Source: Candidatus Eiseniibacteriota bacterium
GTDB taxonomy: Bacteria > JAFGKV01
Length of the DNA: 11,928 nt
Assembly: GCA_025453925.1 (NCBI GenBank)
Contig: JALOPK010000073.1
Coordinates: 1 to 11,928, forward strand
Direction: 5' to 3'
Part shown: in pieces, positions 1 to 6,452 of the stretch
How positions within the stretch are numbered: the stretch's first letter is position 1
Layout of the letters: each line of letters starts with the position of its first letter
Made by a program: the position numbers and the translations under genes
Notes under the pieces: model-generated
The model's input: only the letters and a program-made list of their open reading frames with translations
What the model was told of the DNA's origin: nothing
The model's database searches: none

Positions 1-134
1 GGAAGATTGGGAGAGTGCAGGGAGACGAGCGTCGGGTATCGGCAGCCAGCACGACAGGCGGGTGTCGGCTGGCGCAGACCACAAACCTAAAACGCCGCTG
101 GGGTGATGCCCGAAGGAAGAGCGCAGAGATCACA

Positions 135-176
135 TTCATATGGGACAAGTCCTGTATTGGACATGTCCTGTATGAA
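135..176. promoter_or_regulatory. Nested palindromic site, candidate operator
   Basis: Two copies of GGACAnGTCCTGTAT lie at 143-157 and 159-173, exactly 16 bases apart. The second contains the perfect 10-base palindrome GGACATGTCC (159-168), and the first is the near-palindrome GGACAAGTCC. The pair is enclosed by the inverted repeat TTCATA (135-140) and TATGAA (171-176), so the whole block is also an imperfect large dyad. Tandem palindromes in an AT-richer island of GC-rich DNA are typical of operators bound by dimeric repressors. I do not recognise the regulator, and the target gene is probably left of the window. A transposon end or hairpin RNA is an alternative. Confidence 0.4.
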
Positions 177-255
177 CATCCACCGGTGAAACCGACCTGT
201 GCACCGCGGTGGCCGCGCCACCGCTTTCACCAGCGGGTGCGTGCTCCCGTAGCCC

Positions 256-279
256 AGTGCGCAGGCAAGCCTGCGCACT
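256..279 (-). terminator. Hairpin downstream of the M32 gene, probable terminator
   Basis: AGTGCGCAGGC (256-266) and GCCTGCGCACT (269-279) form a perfect 11-base inverted repeat separated by only two bases. It lies 31 bases beyond the stop of the leftward carboxypeptidase gene, where a transcript end is expected. There is no clear U tract on the minus strand (the hairpin is followed by GGGCTACG), so it would be a non-canonical or Rho-assisted terminator, or simply a 3'-end stabilising hairpin. Confidence 0.5.
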
Positions 280-309
280 TCAGAGCGACTGTTCTACCCC
301 CTGGCAGTA

Positions 310-1821
310 TCAGCTCCCCAAATCGTACAGCTCGCCGTACTTCGTAGTCAGATACCCAACGTAAGGTTCGATACCGAGTGGGGCGCCGGTTGCCCTCTGG
401 ATCACCTCCGCTGGTGGGAACTTGCTCCCGTGTTGATGGATGTGTTCCCGCAGCCAGCCGAGCAGGCTATCAAACCGACCCTGCTCGATCTCGCGTTCGA
501 TCTCAGGACGACCGCCCAGCGCCGACTGATAGATCTGGGCGCCCATGACATTGCCCAGAGTGTAGCCCTGGAACGATCCGCCGACGACTCCCTGGAACCA
601 GTGAACGTCCTGCAGCACGCCCTCCCGGGCGGTGGGGGGAACGACCCCGAGATCGCTCTCGTATCGTGCGTTCCACGCGTCAGGCAGATCCTCGACCGCC
701 AGGCTCCCCTCAAGAAGCTGACATTCCAGATCAAACCTGATCATGACATGAAGATTGTAGGTGAGTTCGTCGGCCTCGGTACGAACGAGGGAGGGGATCA
801 CCTTGTTGATGGCACGATAGAAGGTCTCCTGCGACACATCACCCAACTGCACCGGGAAGGCCCCCTGCAGGCGCGGGAAGAAGTAGGTCCAGAACGCGCG
901 GCTTCGGCCCACGATGTTCTCCCACAGCCGCGACTGGCTCTCGTGCAGTCCCGATGACGCTCCCTCTGCCAGAATGCCCCCGTCCAGCGCCGGACTCACG
1001 CCCAGTTCGTAGAGCGCGTGGCCGGTTTCGTGGATGGCGGCAAACAGCGCCTCGCCAAGATCATCCTCCCTGACCCGCACGGTGAGGCGCACATCGTCCA
1101 CACCGAAGCTGATCATGAAAGGATGCGGGCTGATGTCTCGCCGGCCCCGGGAGAAATCATACCCGATCCGCTTCTGGACGAAGGTGCAGAACGCGAGCTG
1201 TTCGGACGCGGGGAAGTGAACCTTCAGGCACGAGTCGTCGGCAGGTTCAAGCGCCCCGACGTGCTTCACCAGAGGAACGAGCCGAGTGCGCAGCTCGGAG
1301 AAGAGCGGCCGCAAGGTGGCGACGGTCGCTCCCTGATCGCTCTCGTCGATGAGCGGATCGGCGATGTGGTCGTAGCCTGGGAAGAAGTCCGCCAGGCGAC
1401 GTGAGAGTTCGACGGTCCGGGCGAGGTGATTCGCCACCATCGGAAAGTCTGCCGCTTCCTTGGCGCGGGTCCACACTTCGTACGTTGCCGCCTGATGCGC
1501 GCTGAGCTCTGCCACGAAGGCCGAGGGTATCCTGGTGGCGCGTTCCCAGTCACGACGCGCAACCCTGATGAGGCTTGCTTCGTCAGAGTCGTAGGGCAGG
1601 TCTTGGCCGAAAGGTGAAAGCTCATCAAGTAGCCTCCCGACATCGGGACTGGTGAGCCGTTCGTGACTCAAACGCGAGAGCGTGGCGAGCTGACGGCCCC
1701 GCGCCTTCACTCCTCCGGGGGGCATCTGAGTCGACTGATCCCAGAAGAGAACTGCGAGGGCTCCGTTCAGATCGGCCACCTCGCCGAGAAGCCTCTTCAG
1801 GTCTGCGATTCTCTCATGCAT
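310..1821 (-). CDS. Carboxypeptidase Taq, M32 family metallocarboxypeptidase
   Basis: This is a cytosolic zinc (or cobalt) dependent carboxypeptidase that trims C-terminal residues from peptides, probably in peptide turnover. The 503-residue length is right for the family. Visible signatures are the family's N-terminal FWDQSTQMPPGG at about 26-37, the zinc site HETGH at 264-268, the downstream HESQSRLWEN at 293-302 supplying the third ligand (Glu294), and TEADELTYNLHV further on. No signal peptide is present. The ATG at 1821 is preceded by a strong ribosome binding site (GGAGGTGA on the minus strand, near 1825-1832), which settles the start. The gene is transcribed alone, divergently from the glutaredoxin operon, and is followed by a hairpin at 256-279. 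Assignment to M32 is secure; the physiological substrate is unknown. Confidence 0.96.
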   Translation of the reverse strand: MHERIADLKRLLGEVADLNGALAVLFWDQSTQMPPGGVKARGRQLATLSRLSHERLTSPDVGRLLDELSPFGQDLPYDSDEASLIRVARRDWERATRIPSAFVAELSAHQAATYEVWTRAKEAADFPMVANHLARTVELSRRLADFFPGYDHIADPLIDESDQGATVATLRPLFSELRTRLVPLVKHVGALEPADDSCLKVHFPASEQLAFCTFVQKRIGYDFSRGRRDISPHPFMISFGVDDVRLTVRVREDDLGEALFAAIHETGHALYELGVSPALDGGILAEGASSGLHESQSRLWENIVGRSRAFWTYFFPRLQGAFPVQLGDVSQETFYRAINKVIPSLVRTEADELTYNLHVMIRFDLECQLLEGSLAVEDLPDAWNARYESDLGVVPPTAREGVLQDVHWFQGVVGGSFQGYTLGNVMGAQIYQSALGGRPEIEREIEQGRFDSLLGWLREHIHQHGSKFPPAEVIQRATGAPLGIEPYVGYLTTKYGELYDLGS

Positions 1822-1899
1822 GTCTCACCTCCGGCCCCGGAAAGTCCTACACGCGGGCCGCACGGGCGGCACACCGCATGCTTACGTCGAACCACGCGC

Positions 1900-1928
1900 A
1901 CACGGGTGCCTCACGCCTCGACCCGTGT
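1900..1928. promoter_or_regulatory. Inverted repeat in the divergent control region
   Basis: ACACGGGT (1900-1907) and ACCCGTGT (1921-1928) are perfect inverted repeats with centres 21 bases apart, about two helical turns. They sit between the divergent M32 and glutaredoxin genes, just upstream of the candidate -35 element at 1938. This is the geometry of a dimeric regulator's operator, though a chance 8-base dyad in GC-rich DNA cannot be excluded. Confidence 0.3.
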
Positions 1929-1937
1929 CGGTCGCGG

Positions 1938-1965
1938 TTGCACCTGCGTGGCCATCGCGTACATT
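1938..1965 (+). promoter_or_regulatory. Candidate sigma-70 type promoter for the glutaredoxin operon
   Basis: TTGCAC (1938-1943) and TACATT (1960-1965) are separated by 16 bases and would start transcription near 1972, giving a leader of about 43 bases before the ATG at 2015. Each hexamer matches the consensus only partly (3 and 4 of 6), so this is a weak prediction. Confidence 0.3.
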
Positions 1966-2014
1966 CAGCAACATTCACGGAACAGACGCCAGCCCTTTTC
2001 AAGGGAGCTTCTTC

Positions 2015-2284
2015 ATGTACGAACAGGAAGTCGCCGATCGAATCCCGATTCTGTTTGCCATCAGCACGTGCCCCCGCTGCCAGCGGATGAAGGCATTCCT
2101 CGAGCGGCACGGCGTGCAGGCGCGCATCATCGATGTTGACCACCTTTCTCTGGCGGAGAAGCGGCAGCAGTACGACTTCGTGCGCAGGGTCAATCCGGAG
2201 ATTTCGTTCCCCACCCTCGTCGTGGGCGATATCGCGGTCTTGGGGGAAGACTACGACGGGGCGCGGGAGGCCCTGAATCTGTGA
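2015..2284 (+). CDS. Glutaredoxin-like small thiol redox protein
   Basis: An 89-residue thioredoxin-fold protein expected to shuttle electrons through a cysteine pair in the cytosol. The active site is C19-P-R-C22 after a hydrophobic strand (IPILFAIST), followed by a helix (MKAFLERHG), and the fold-defining cis-proline segment is SFPTLVVG (Pro66). The redox motif CPRC differs from the usual glutaredoxin CPYC, so glutathione dependence is not assured. The ATG at 2015 follows AAGGGAGC with good spacing. The frame is open further upstream to 1820 but that extension has no protein-like features. The stop overlaps the start of the FTR-like gene by 4 bases, so the two are translationally coupled, and the protein is the obvious candidate partner or substrate of that reductase. 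Confidence 0.88.
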   Translation: MYEQEVADRIPILFAISTCPRCQRMKAFLERHGVQARIIDVDHLSLAEKRQQYDFVRRVNPEISFPTLVVGDIAVLGEDYDGAREALNL

Positions 2285-2619
2285 CGCCCGTCGAGAAGTA
2301 CCAGCGGGTCCTGGGCGCCCACGCGGCCTCCCGCGGTCTCATCATGAATTCGGACCAGGCCACGGTTGAGCCCCTCCTGCAGGGACTCCTGGCCAATGGC
2401 AGCCGGTATGGCGTGCGTACGTGCCCATGCCGGCCCGCCGTGGGCGACATCGAGAAAGACCGGGACATTGTGTGCCCGTGCGTCTACGCGGAGGCTGACG
2501 TGGCGGAATACGGAGCCTGCTATTGCTGGCTGTTCGTGTCTCCCGCGTGGATAGAGGGTTCCATACCCCACCGCCGCGTTCCGGAGCGAAGGCCTCCGGA
2601 GAAGACCATGGGCCTCTAG
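2281..2619 (+). CDS. Ferredoxin:thioredoxin reductase catalytic (beta) subunit homologue
   Basis: This 112-residue protein resembles the catalytic subunit of ferredoxin:thioredoxin reductase, an Fe-S enzyme that passes single electrons from ferredoxin to a disulfide on a thioredoxin-like partner. Six cysteines form the diagnostic three pairs: C48-P-C50, C65-P-C67 and C80-Y-C82. By family homology C48, C65, C67 and C80 would bind the 4Fe-4S cluster, and C50 with C82 would form the active disulfide. The N-terminal half (KYQRVLG, RGLIMNSD, SRYGVRTCPCR) matches bacterial and archaeal FTR-like proteins and supports the GTG at 2281, with GGGAGG ten bases upstream. It overlaps the glutaredoxin gene by 4 bases. 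Two oddities: the last motif is CYC rather than CHC, and no variable (alpha) subunit is present in the window. Confidence 0.88.
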   Translation: MTPVEKYQRVLGAHAASRGLIMNSDQATVEPLLQGLLANGSRYGVRTCPCRPAVGDIEKDRDIVCPCVYAEADVAEYGACYCWLFVSPAWIEGSIPHRRVPERRPPEKTMGL

Positions 2620-2667
2620 AATCATGCCGCAGGCTCGTCGAGAACGGATCTTCGCGACCGGGGCGAG

Positions 2668-3795
2668 GTGAAGATGCGACGGTGTCTCCGCGGCCTTGCG
2701 GAGCGCACCGTGCTCCTGGTGTGTTCCTCGGTCTTAGCCTTGGGCGCGGTGGAACTCGGGCTGCGGTGGCGGTTTGGCCGCCCACTCCCGATCGAGGGGG
2801 AACGGATCGACCTGACAAAGCTTGGGTTCCGGTACGGCACTCCCCGAGTAGAGAAGGACTCCATGGTCCTTCGCATCGTCGGCATCGGAGATTCCTTCGC
2901 GTTCGGTCCTGTCCAACCCACCTACAACTACCACCACGTGATACAGGAGGAACTCGCCGCCCGGCTTGGCCGCCCGGTGGAGGTGATCAATCTGGGGCGC
3001 CCCTCCATCGGGCCTGCCGCTGAGCTCACCGTGCTGAAGGACTTCGCCCTGCGGTTCCAACCCGACATCGTGCTGTGGACGTTCTTCACCGGCAACGACT
3101 TCACCGATGACCGGCCGGGGGTCACCCATTCTCTGACGGATGTACTGGGAAAACGTCATTGGCAGACAACCCTCGTGAGCGGCATGCCCTCTCCCTGGTA
3201 CCACCGTTTCCGGTTGAGCGCGTACATCAGGTTTCTGGTCGCCTATGGCAGACACGCTGAGATCAGCGGTGCCGACAGGGAGGGCAATGTCACCCTTGAC
3301 GAGTCGGCATTCCTGCGCGTGGAGGCGCAGCGCATGGCGTTTCTGCTGAGCGATACCGGGGTGGCGTTGGCGTTCCGGCATTCAGTCAGACCGAGGCTCG
3401 ATCGAGCGATGGAGCTCTGCGAGAGTCGTGGGATCCCTCTGGTTCTCGCCATCGCGCCCGACCAGAGCGAAGTGGAGACGGCGCTTGCCGAGGAAGTGCT
3501 CCGGCGGTTGGTGATCGGCAGTGGCCTCGATCGCGCCGACGGCCTCGCTTACGGGGAGTGCCTCCGTCGCGGGGATATCGGGCCTCTCACGGTCGCCCAT
3601 GACTCACTGGCAACCCTGTCCCGGGATGGCGTCATGGTGGTTGATCTCCTTGAGGCCTTTCGTCGGGAAGGCGCATCGGGGGGGCTCTACATCGAGCGTC
3701 ATACCCACTGGAATCGTGCGGGGAACCGTCTCGCCGCCGAAGTGCTCGTGGACTCCCTCGTCACTCTGATGCATTCCTGCCGGGGACGCCGATGA
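2668..3795 (+). CDS. Membrane-anchored SGNH/GDSL hydrolase-like protein
   Basis: A 375-residue protein with an N-terminal basic stretch and one hydrophobic segment (about 13-34), so the main domain is probably outside the inner membrane. SGNH blocks appear in order: GIGDSFAFG with nucleophile Ser76, an INLGRPSIGPAAE block with Gly110, TGNDFTDD with Asn143, and THWNRAGNRLA near the C-terminus with His347. Such enzymes are esterases or O-acyl transferases acting on polysaccharide or lipid esters; the substrate here is unknown. The Asp normally two or three residues before the catalytic His is absent (Arg344, His345). The start is uncertain: GTG at 2668, or ATG at 2674 two codons later with GAGGTGA close upstream. 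It follows the FTR-like gene by 48 bases and overlaps the next gene by 4. Confidence 0.82.
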   Translation: MKMRRCLRGLAERTVLLVCSSVLALGAVELGLRWRFGRPLPIEGERIDLTKLGFRYGTPRVEKDSMVLRIVGIGDSFAFGPVQPTYNYHHVIQEELAARLGRPVEVINLGRPSIGPAAELTVLKDFALRFQPDIVLWTFFTGNDFTDDRPGVTHSLTDVLGKRHWQTTLVSGMPSPWYHRFRLSAYIRFLVAYGRHAEISGADREGNVTLDESAFLRVEAQRMAFLLSDTGVALAFRHSVRPRLDRAMELCESRGIPLVLAIAPDQSEVETALAEEVLRRLVIGSGLDRADGLAYGECLRRGDIGPLTVAHDSLATLSRDGVMVVDLLEAFRREGASGGLYIERHTHWNRAGNRLAAEVLVDSLVTLMHSCRGRR

Positions 3796-4343
3796 GGCCC
3801 CGCCCCCTCTCGATCCGCCGGCTGGCTCGCCGGGTGACCCCGTTCCTCCGGGGGATGCGAGCGCCCCTGGGCATACTGGCAGGCTGCTTCGCGTTCGGTG
3901 CGACCATGTGCGCAGGAGCACCGACGATGGGACAGATATCGGTCAGTCTCCGGCGAGCAGAGGACGCCGTGACGGTTCGCGAATCACGACGCGAGGCCAC
4001 CGTCTGCATATCGAGCCCCAACGGAATCGGGATGGCGTCCATCGTGAGTCCCGACGCGAACTGGCCCCGGCACGTCACCCTCGAGTTCCGATACGGCCCC
4101 GGCCGACCGTTTCGGTGGCTGGAATCCTGCCAGGTCACCGCCGGCGGGAGGACGTGGAGCACGTCGTTCGCTCACGCCGGCGGCCAAGGGGAGTCGGCAC
4201 ATGGAGACCTCTCCGCCGACACGGCGGAAATCTCGGCGCCCGTGCTGCGTGACGACGCAATCGCGGTGTTCCTCCCCGAAAGCCTGATGGAGACGGCGGG
4301 AGACACCATACAGGTGTGGTGGGTCGATCTGTTCCGGGAGTGA
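3792..4343 (+). CDS. Exported protein of unknown function
   Basis: A 183-residue protein whose start ATG overlaps the stop of the SGNH gene (ATGA), implying coupled translation and related function. The N-terminus is very basic (residues 1-23, with several Arg) followed by a hydrophobic stretch, about 24-44. Within it LAGC (Cys32) fits a lipobox, while a signal peptidase I cut near CAGA is also possible, so lipoprotein versus soluble periplasmic is undecided. The mature part contains SSPNGIGMASI, NWPRHVTLEFRYG and RWLESCQV. This SP-x-GIG / WP / LE pattern resembles, from memory, small exported proteins seen in several high-GC environmental phyla, but I cannot name a family. No catalytic motif is visible. 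Confidence 0.75.
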   Translation: MRPRPLSIRRLARRVTPFLRGMRAPLGILAGCFAFGATMCAGAPTMGQISVSLRRAEDAVTVRESRREATVCISSPNGIGMASIVSPDANWPRHVTLEFRYGPGRPFRWLESCQVTAGGRTWSTSFAHAGGQGESAHGDLSADTAEISAPVLRDDAIAVFLPESLMETAGDTIQVWWVDLFRE

Positions 4344-4377
4344 CCGCTCCCCGCTCCACACGGAACGCAACGCATCT

Positions 4378-5838
4378 CTACCGAACGGTTTCCTGATCGT
4401 CGCTCCCGTTCCGCTGGCTCAGCAGACCGGCAATCCACTCGACCGGCACCTTCGCGAACTGCCACGGGGAACGGATCGCTCCTCTGCGCCCGCGGACGGC
4501 CGGTTCAGCGATCCAGGAGAGCGGGATGAGTGCCGTCCACCGCAGGAGCCCTGTCGCGGCGAAAAGGGTCTGCACCGGTTCCAGATGCAGGCCCAGCACC
4601 TGGAGACCGCTCGGTAGGAGAAAGCCGGAGAGGAGCATGGTCGTCATGATGGCGAGACCGGTAACGGCACCGAACACGCCTGAATAGATTTGACGCTTCC
4701 CCTCCGGCGCGATGGCCAGCACGAAGTTCATGGCAATCAGGCCCGCACCCGCCCACATGATGCCCGATGTCACCGCCTCGAGATAGAGCACCTGATGGCG
4801 TTCCGGTGTCACGAACACCCAGACCAAGGGATTGATGCCACCGAGGAGGATCGCGACGCGCATCATGGCCTTGTTGCCGACTCGGTCAATGAGCCGACCC
4901 CACGCTCGAAGCACCGCCAAGGAGGCGAGCGTGCTGACAAGGCCGTAGATCTGTATGTCGACGAGAGACATGCGAAGAGTGGTGATCATGAAGGGCTGCC
5001 AGAAGGGCGCCCCAATTCCCACCGCGAACATCCACCAACAGCCATAGACGAGGAGTCGCCGGAAGTTTGCGTCACGCAGCGGCTCCACGATCATCTCGAC
5101 CGCTCCCATCTCCTCCCTGTTCTTCGGCCGCTCTGGCTGCGTGGCCAAGATGCGAAGGGCAACCAGCCCGACACCGGCGGCAAAGGTGAAAAGCACAAGG
5201 AAGAATCCCGGCAGCCGGTCACGAGGGAGCAGACCGGTTGAGGGAAGGAAAGCAGCGCACCTCTGCGCGCCGTGTTCGAAGGCATCGGCGATTGCCCCGA
5301 GCAGCAGCCCCGTGCCGAGGCCCGCGGCCAGGAGGACCTGCGTGCGGCGGGCAAAGAAACGAGCCCGTAACTCGGGAGGGATCATGTCGCTGATCCATGC
5401 GATCCACGCGTTTCCGGCGATCGCCTGAAGGGCCGTGCTCAGAAAGAACACGCCAAGCACCCCGTTGAGCGCCGACTGCGGCGCCAGCAGGAGGGGCAAT
5501 AGCCCGTAGCACACGACGAGACCCCGGCCGATCCCGGCCAGGGAGAGGACAACGCGCCTGCGGGATGTCACGCTCCGAGTCAGCACCGCCCCAAGGGGCT
5601 GGAAAACCTGGGAGAACTGCCCGATGGCGGAAAGAAGGCCGAACTGGAACGGCGTCGCATTGAGGAGAACCGCGAGTTTGGTGAGAAACACGCTCCCGGG
5701 CCATGCGACGCTGGCGTGCACCTGAGAATAGATCCCCTCCACAATGGAGATCCGAATCGTCCGCCGCGTGGTTGACTCCGGGCGAACCCGACCGGGTCGA
5801 TCTCCCGGACCGTCGATTCCTGGATCATCCGACCCCAT
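4378..5838 (-). CDS. Major facilitator superfamily transporter
   Basis: A 486-residue integral membrane protein with about twelve hydrophobic segments, a hydrophilic central loop near 233-260 (ATQPERPKNREE), and short polar ends, as in MFS secondary transporters. Supporting motifs are EGIYSQVHASVAWPGSVFL at the first helix, SDMIPPELRARFFARR at about 150-165, which recurs in one poorly characterised MFS branch, and GRLIDRVGNK at 314-323, a motif-A-like loop between helices. The ATG at 5838 has a strong site (GGAGGA, 5845-5850 on plus). It is convergent with the exported-protein gene, with only 34 bases between the stops and no clear terminator hairpin. The substrate cannot be inferred from sequence or neighbours. 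Confidence 0.92.
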   Translation of the reverse strand: MGSDDPGIDGPGDRPGRVRPESTTRRTIRISIVEGIYSQVHASVAWPGSVFLTKLAVLLNATPFQFGLLSAIGQFSQVFQPLGAVLTRSVTSRRRVVLSLAGIGRGLVVCYGLLPLLLAPQSALNGVLGVFFLSTALQAIAGNAWIAWISDMIPPELRARFFARRTQVLLAAGLGTGLLLGAIADAFEHGAQRCAAFLPSTGLLPRDRLPGFFLVLFTFAAGVGLVALRILATQPERPKNREEMGAVEMIVEPLRDANFRRLLVYGCWWMFAVGIGAPFWQPFMITTLRMSLVDIQIYGLVSTLASLAVLRAWGRLIDRVGNKAMMRVAILLGGINPLVWVFVTPERHQVLYLEAVTSGIMWAGAGLIAMNFVLAIAPEGKRQIYSGVFGAVTGLAIMTTMLLSGFLLPSGLQVLGLHLEPVQTLFAATGLLRWTALIPLSWIAEPAVRGRRGAIRSPWQFAKVPVEWIAGLLSQRNGSDDQETVR

Positions 5839-6452
5839 CTGTCTTCCTCCATGCGGGGCAGTGTCACGGTGTTCCTGCGGACCCGCTCAGCCGGACTCCT
5901 TCGGGGCGGGCGCGAAGGGTCTGAATCTACACCGCGCCTGTCGGTCTTCCACCACGGGCGAGTCACCACGAGAAGGCCAGGACCAGACGGTGGTTTGGCA
6001 TCAACAGGCATCGGCTCACTCGCCCACGATCGCTGCGTTCTGTTCCCGAATCCGTCACAGGCCGGCGGCCGCCGGCACAGCCGGGGACCTCCGTGATTCG
6101 GTCGGTGAGCTGACCTACCGCGATGGGCGGGTGATCCATCCGCCCGTCGCCCTGATCACGCAGCAGGAACGTTCGGCATTCGAGTGTGGCCAGATGCTGC
6201 CACGTATGCGGCATCGGGTACCGGGGGCAAATGCATCGCCGTCACACCCGAGAGGTCACCCGGGTATGGATGCAGCGCTCGAAACGTGTAGTTTCTCTCG
6301 CCAGTGAGACAGCGCGACGCCGCGCCATCGAACGAGTCTGCGCGGGGCCGCAGACGCAATGCGACGCCGTACGGGAGACACCGTGGGGCCACCAGGATGA
6401 GCTTCGGCCGCGTCGATGCGAAGGAGGTGTGCGGAAAATCGAGGAGTTCGCA
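5839..6452. other. Gene-free divergent intergenic region with palindromes
   Basis: Over 600 bases between divergent genes with no convincing coding sequence. The open frames on both strands are Arg-rich and have no recognisable motif. Visible structure includes a perfect 16-base palindrome GCCGGCGGCCGCCGGC (6061-6076), a terminator-like inverted repeat at 6120-6150, and GAAAC-gtgta-GTTTC (6281-6295), a small dyad in an AT-richer patch that could be an operator for the YkgJ-type gene. An AAGGAGGT at 6421-6428 abuts a GTG and has no usable start at normal spacing. A small RNA is possible but unsupported. Confidence 0.45.
6120..6150. repeat. Inverted repeat, hairpin-forming
   Basis: GCGATGGGCGG (6120-6130) and CCGCCCGTCGC (6140-6150) pair over 11 positions, with one T/G pair that would be a wobble in plus-strand RNA, around a 9-base loop. 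The loop itself begins GTGATC, which is complementary to GATCAC at 6154-6159, so two alternative folds compete. There is no T tract on either side, and it lies about 300 bases from either gene, so its role is unclear. Confidence 0.5.

Larger units (their letters stand above)
1..309. other. Gene-free left edge with dyad elements
   Basis: I see no convincing gene here. The open frames across it (15-347 on plus, 87-278 on minus) encode Arg/Pro-rich, low-complexity-looking proteins with no recognisable motif, and the plus frame runs into the 3' end of the M32 gene. What the stretch does hold is an AT-richer nested dyad at 135-176, a perfect hairpin at 256-279, and a segment at about 44-85 that resembles the leader of the universal stress gene near 8121-8171. 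A gene reading leftward out of the window could have its promoter here, but that cannot be seen. Confidence 0.5.

Noticed and set aside
430-957. Open frame of 175 codons on the plus strand
   Set aside because: It lies antisense inside the well-supported M32 gene and has no recognisable domain; long antisense frames are expected in GC-rich genes.
2734-3381. Open frame of 215 codons on the minus strand
   Set aside because: It is antisense to the SGNH gene, whose motifs are clear, and the translated product has no protein-like motif.
5744-6307. Open frame of 187 codons on the plus strand in the divergent gap
   Set aside because: It begins antisense within the transporter gene, has a Ser/Pro/Arg-rich product without motifs, and lacks a ribosome binding site.
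6186-6452. Extension of the YkgJ-type protein by 89 residues
   Set aside because: The extra residues are Arg-rich and unlike the family; GAGGAG six bases before ATG 6453 gives a better start.
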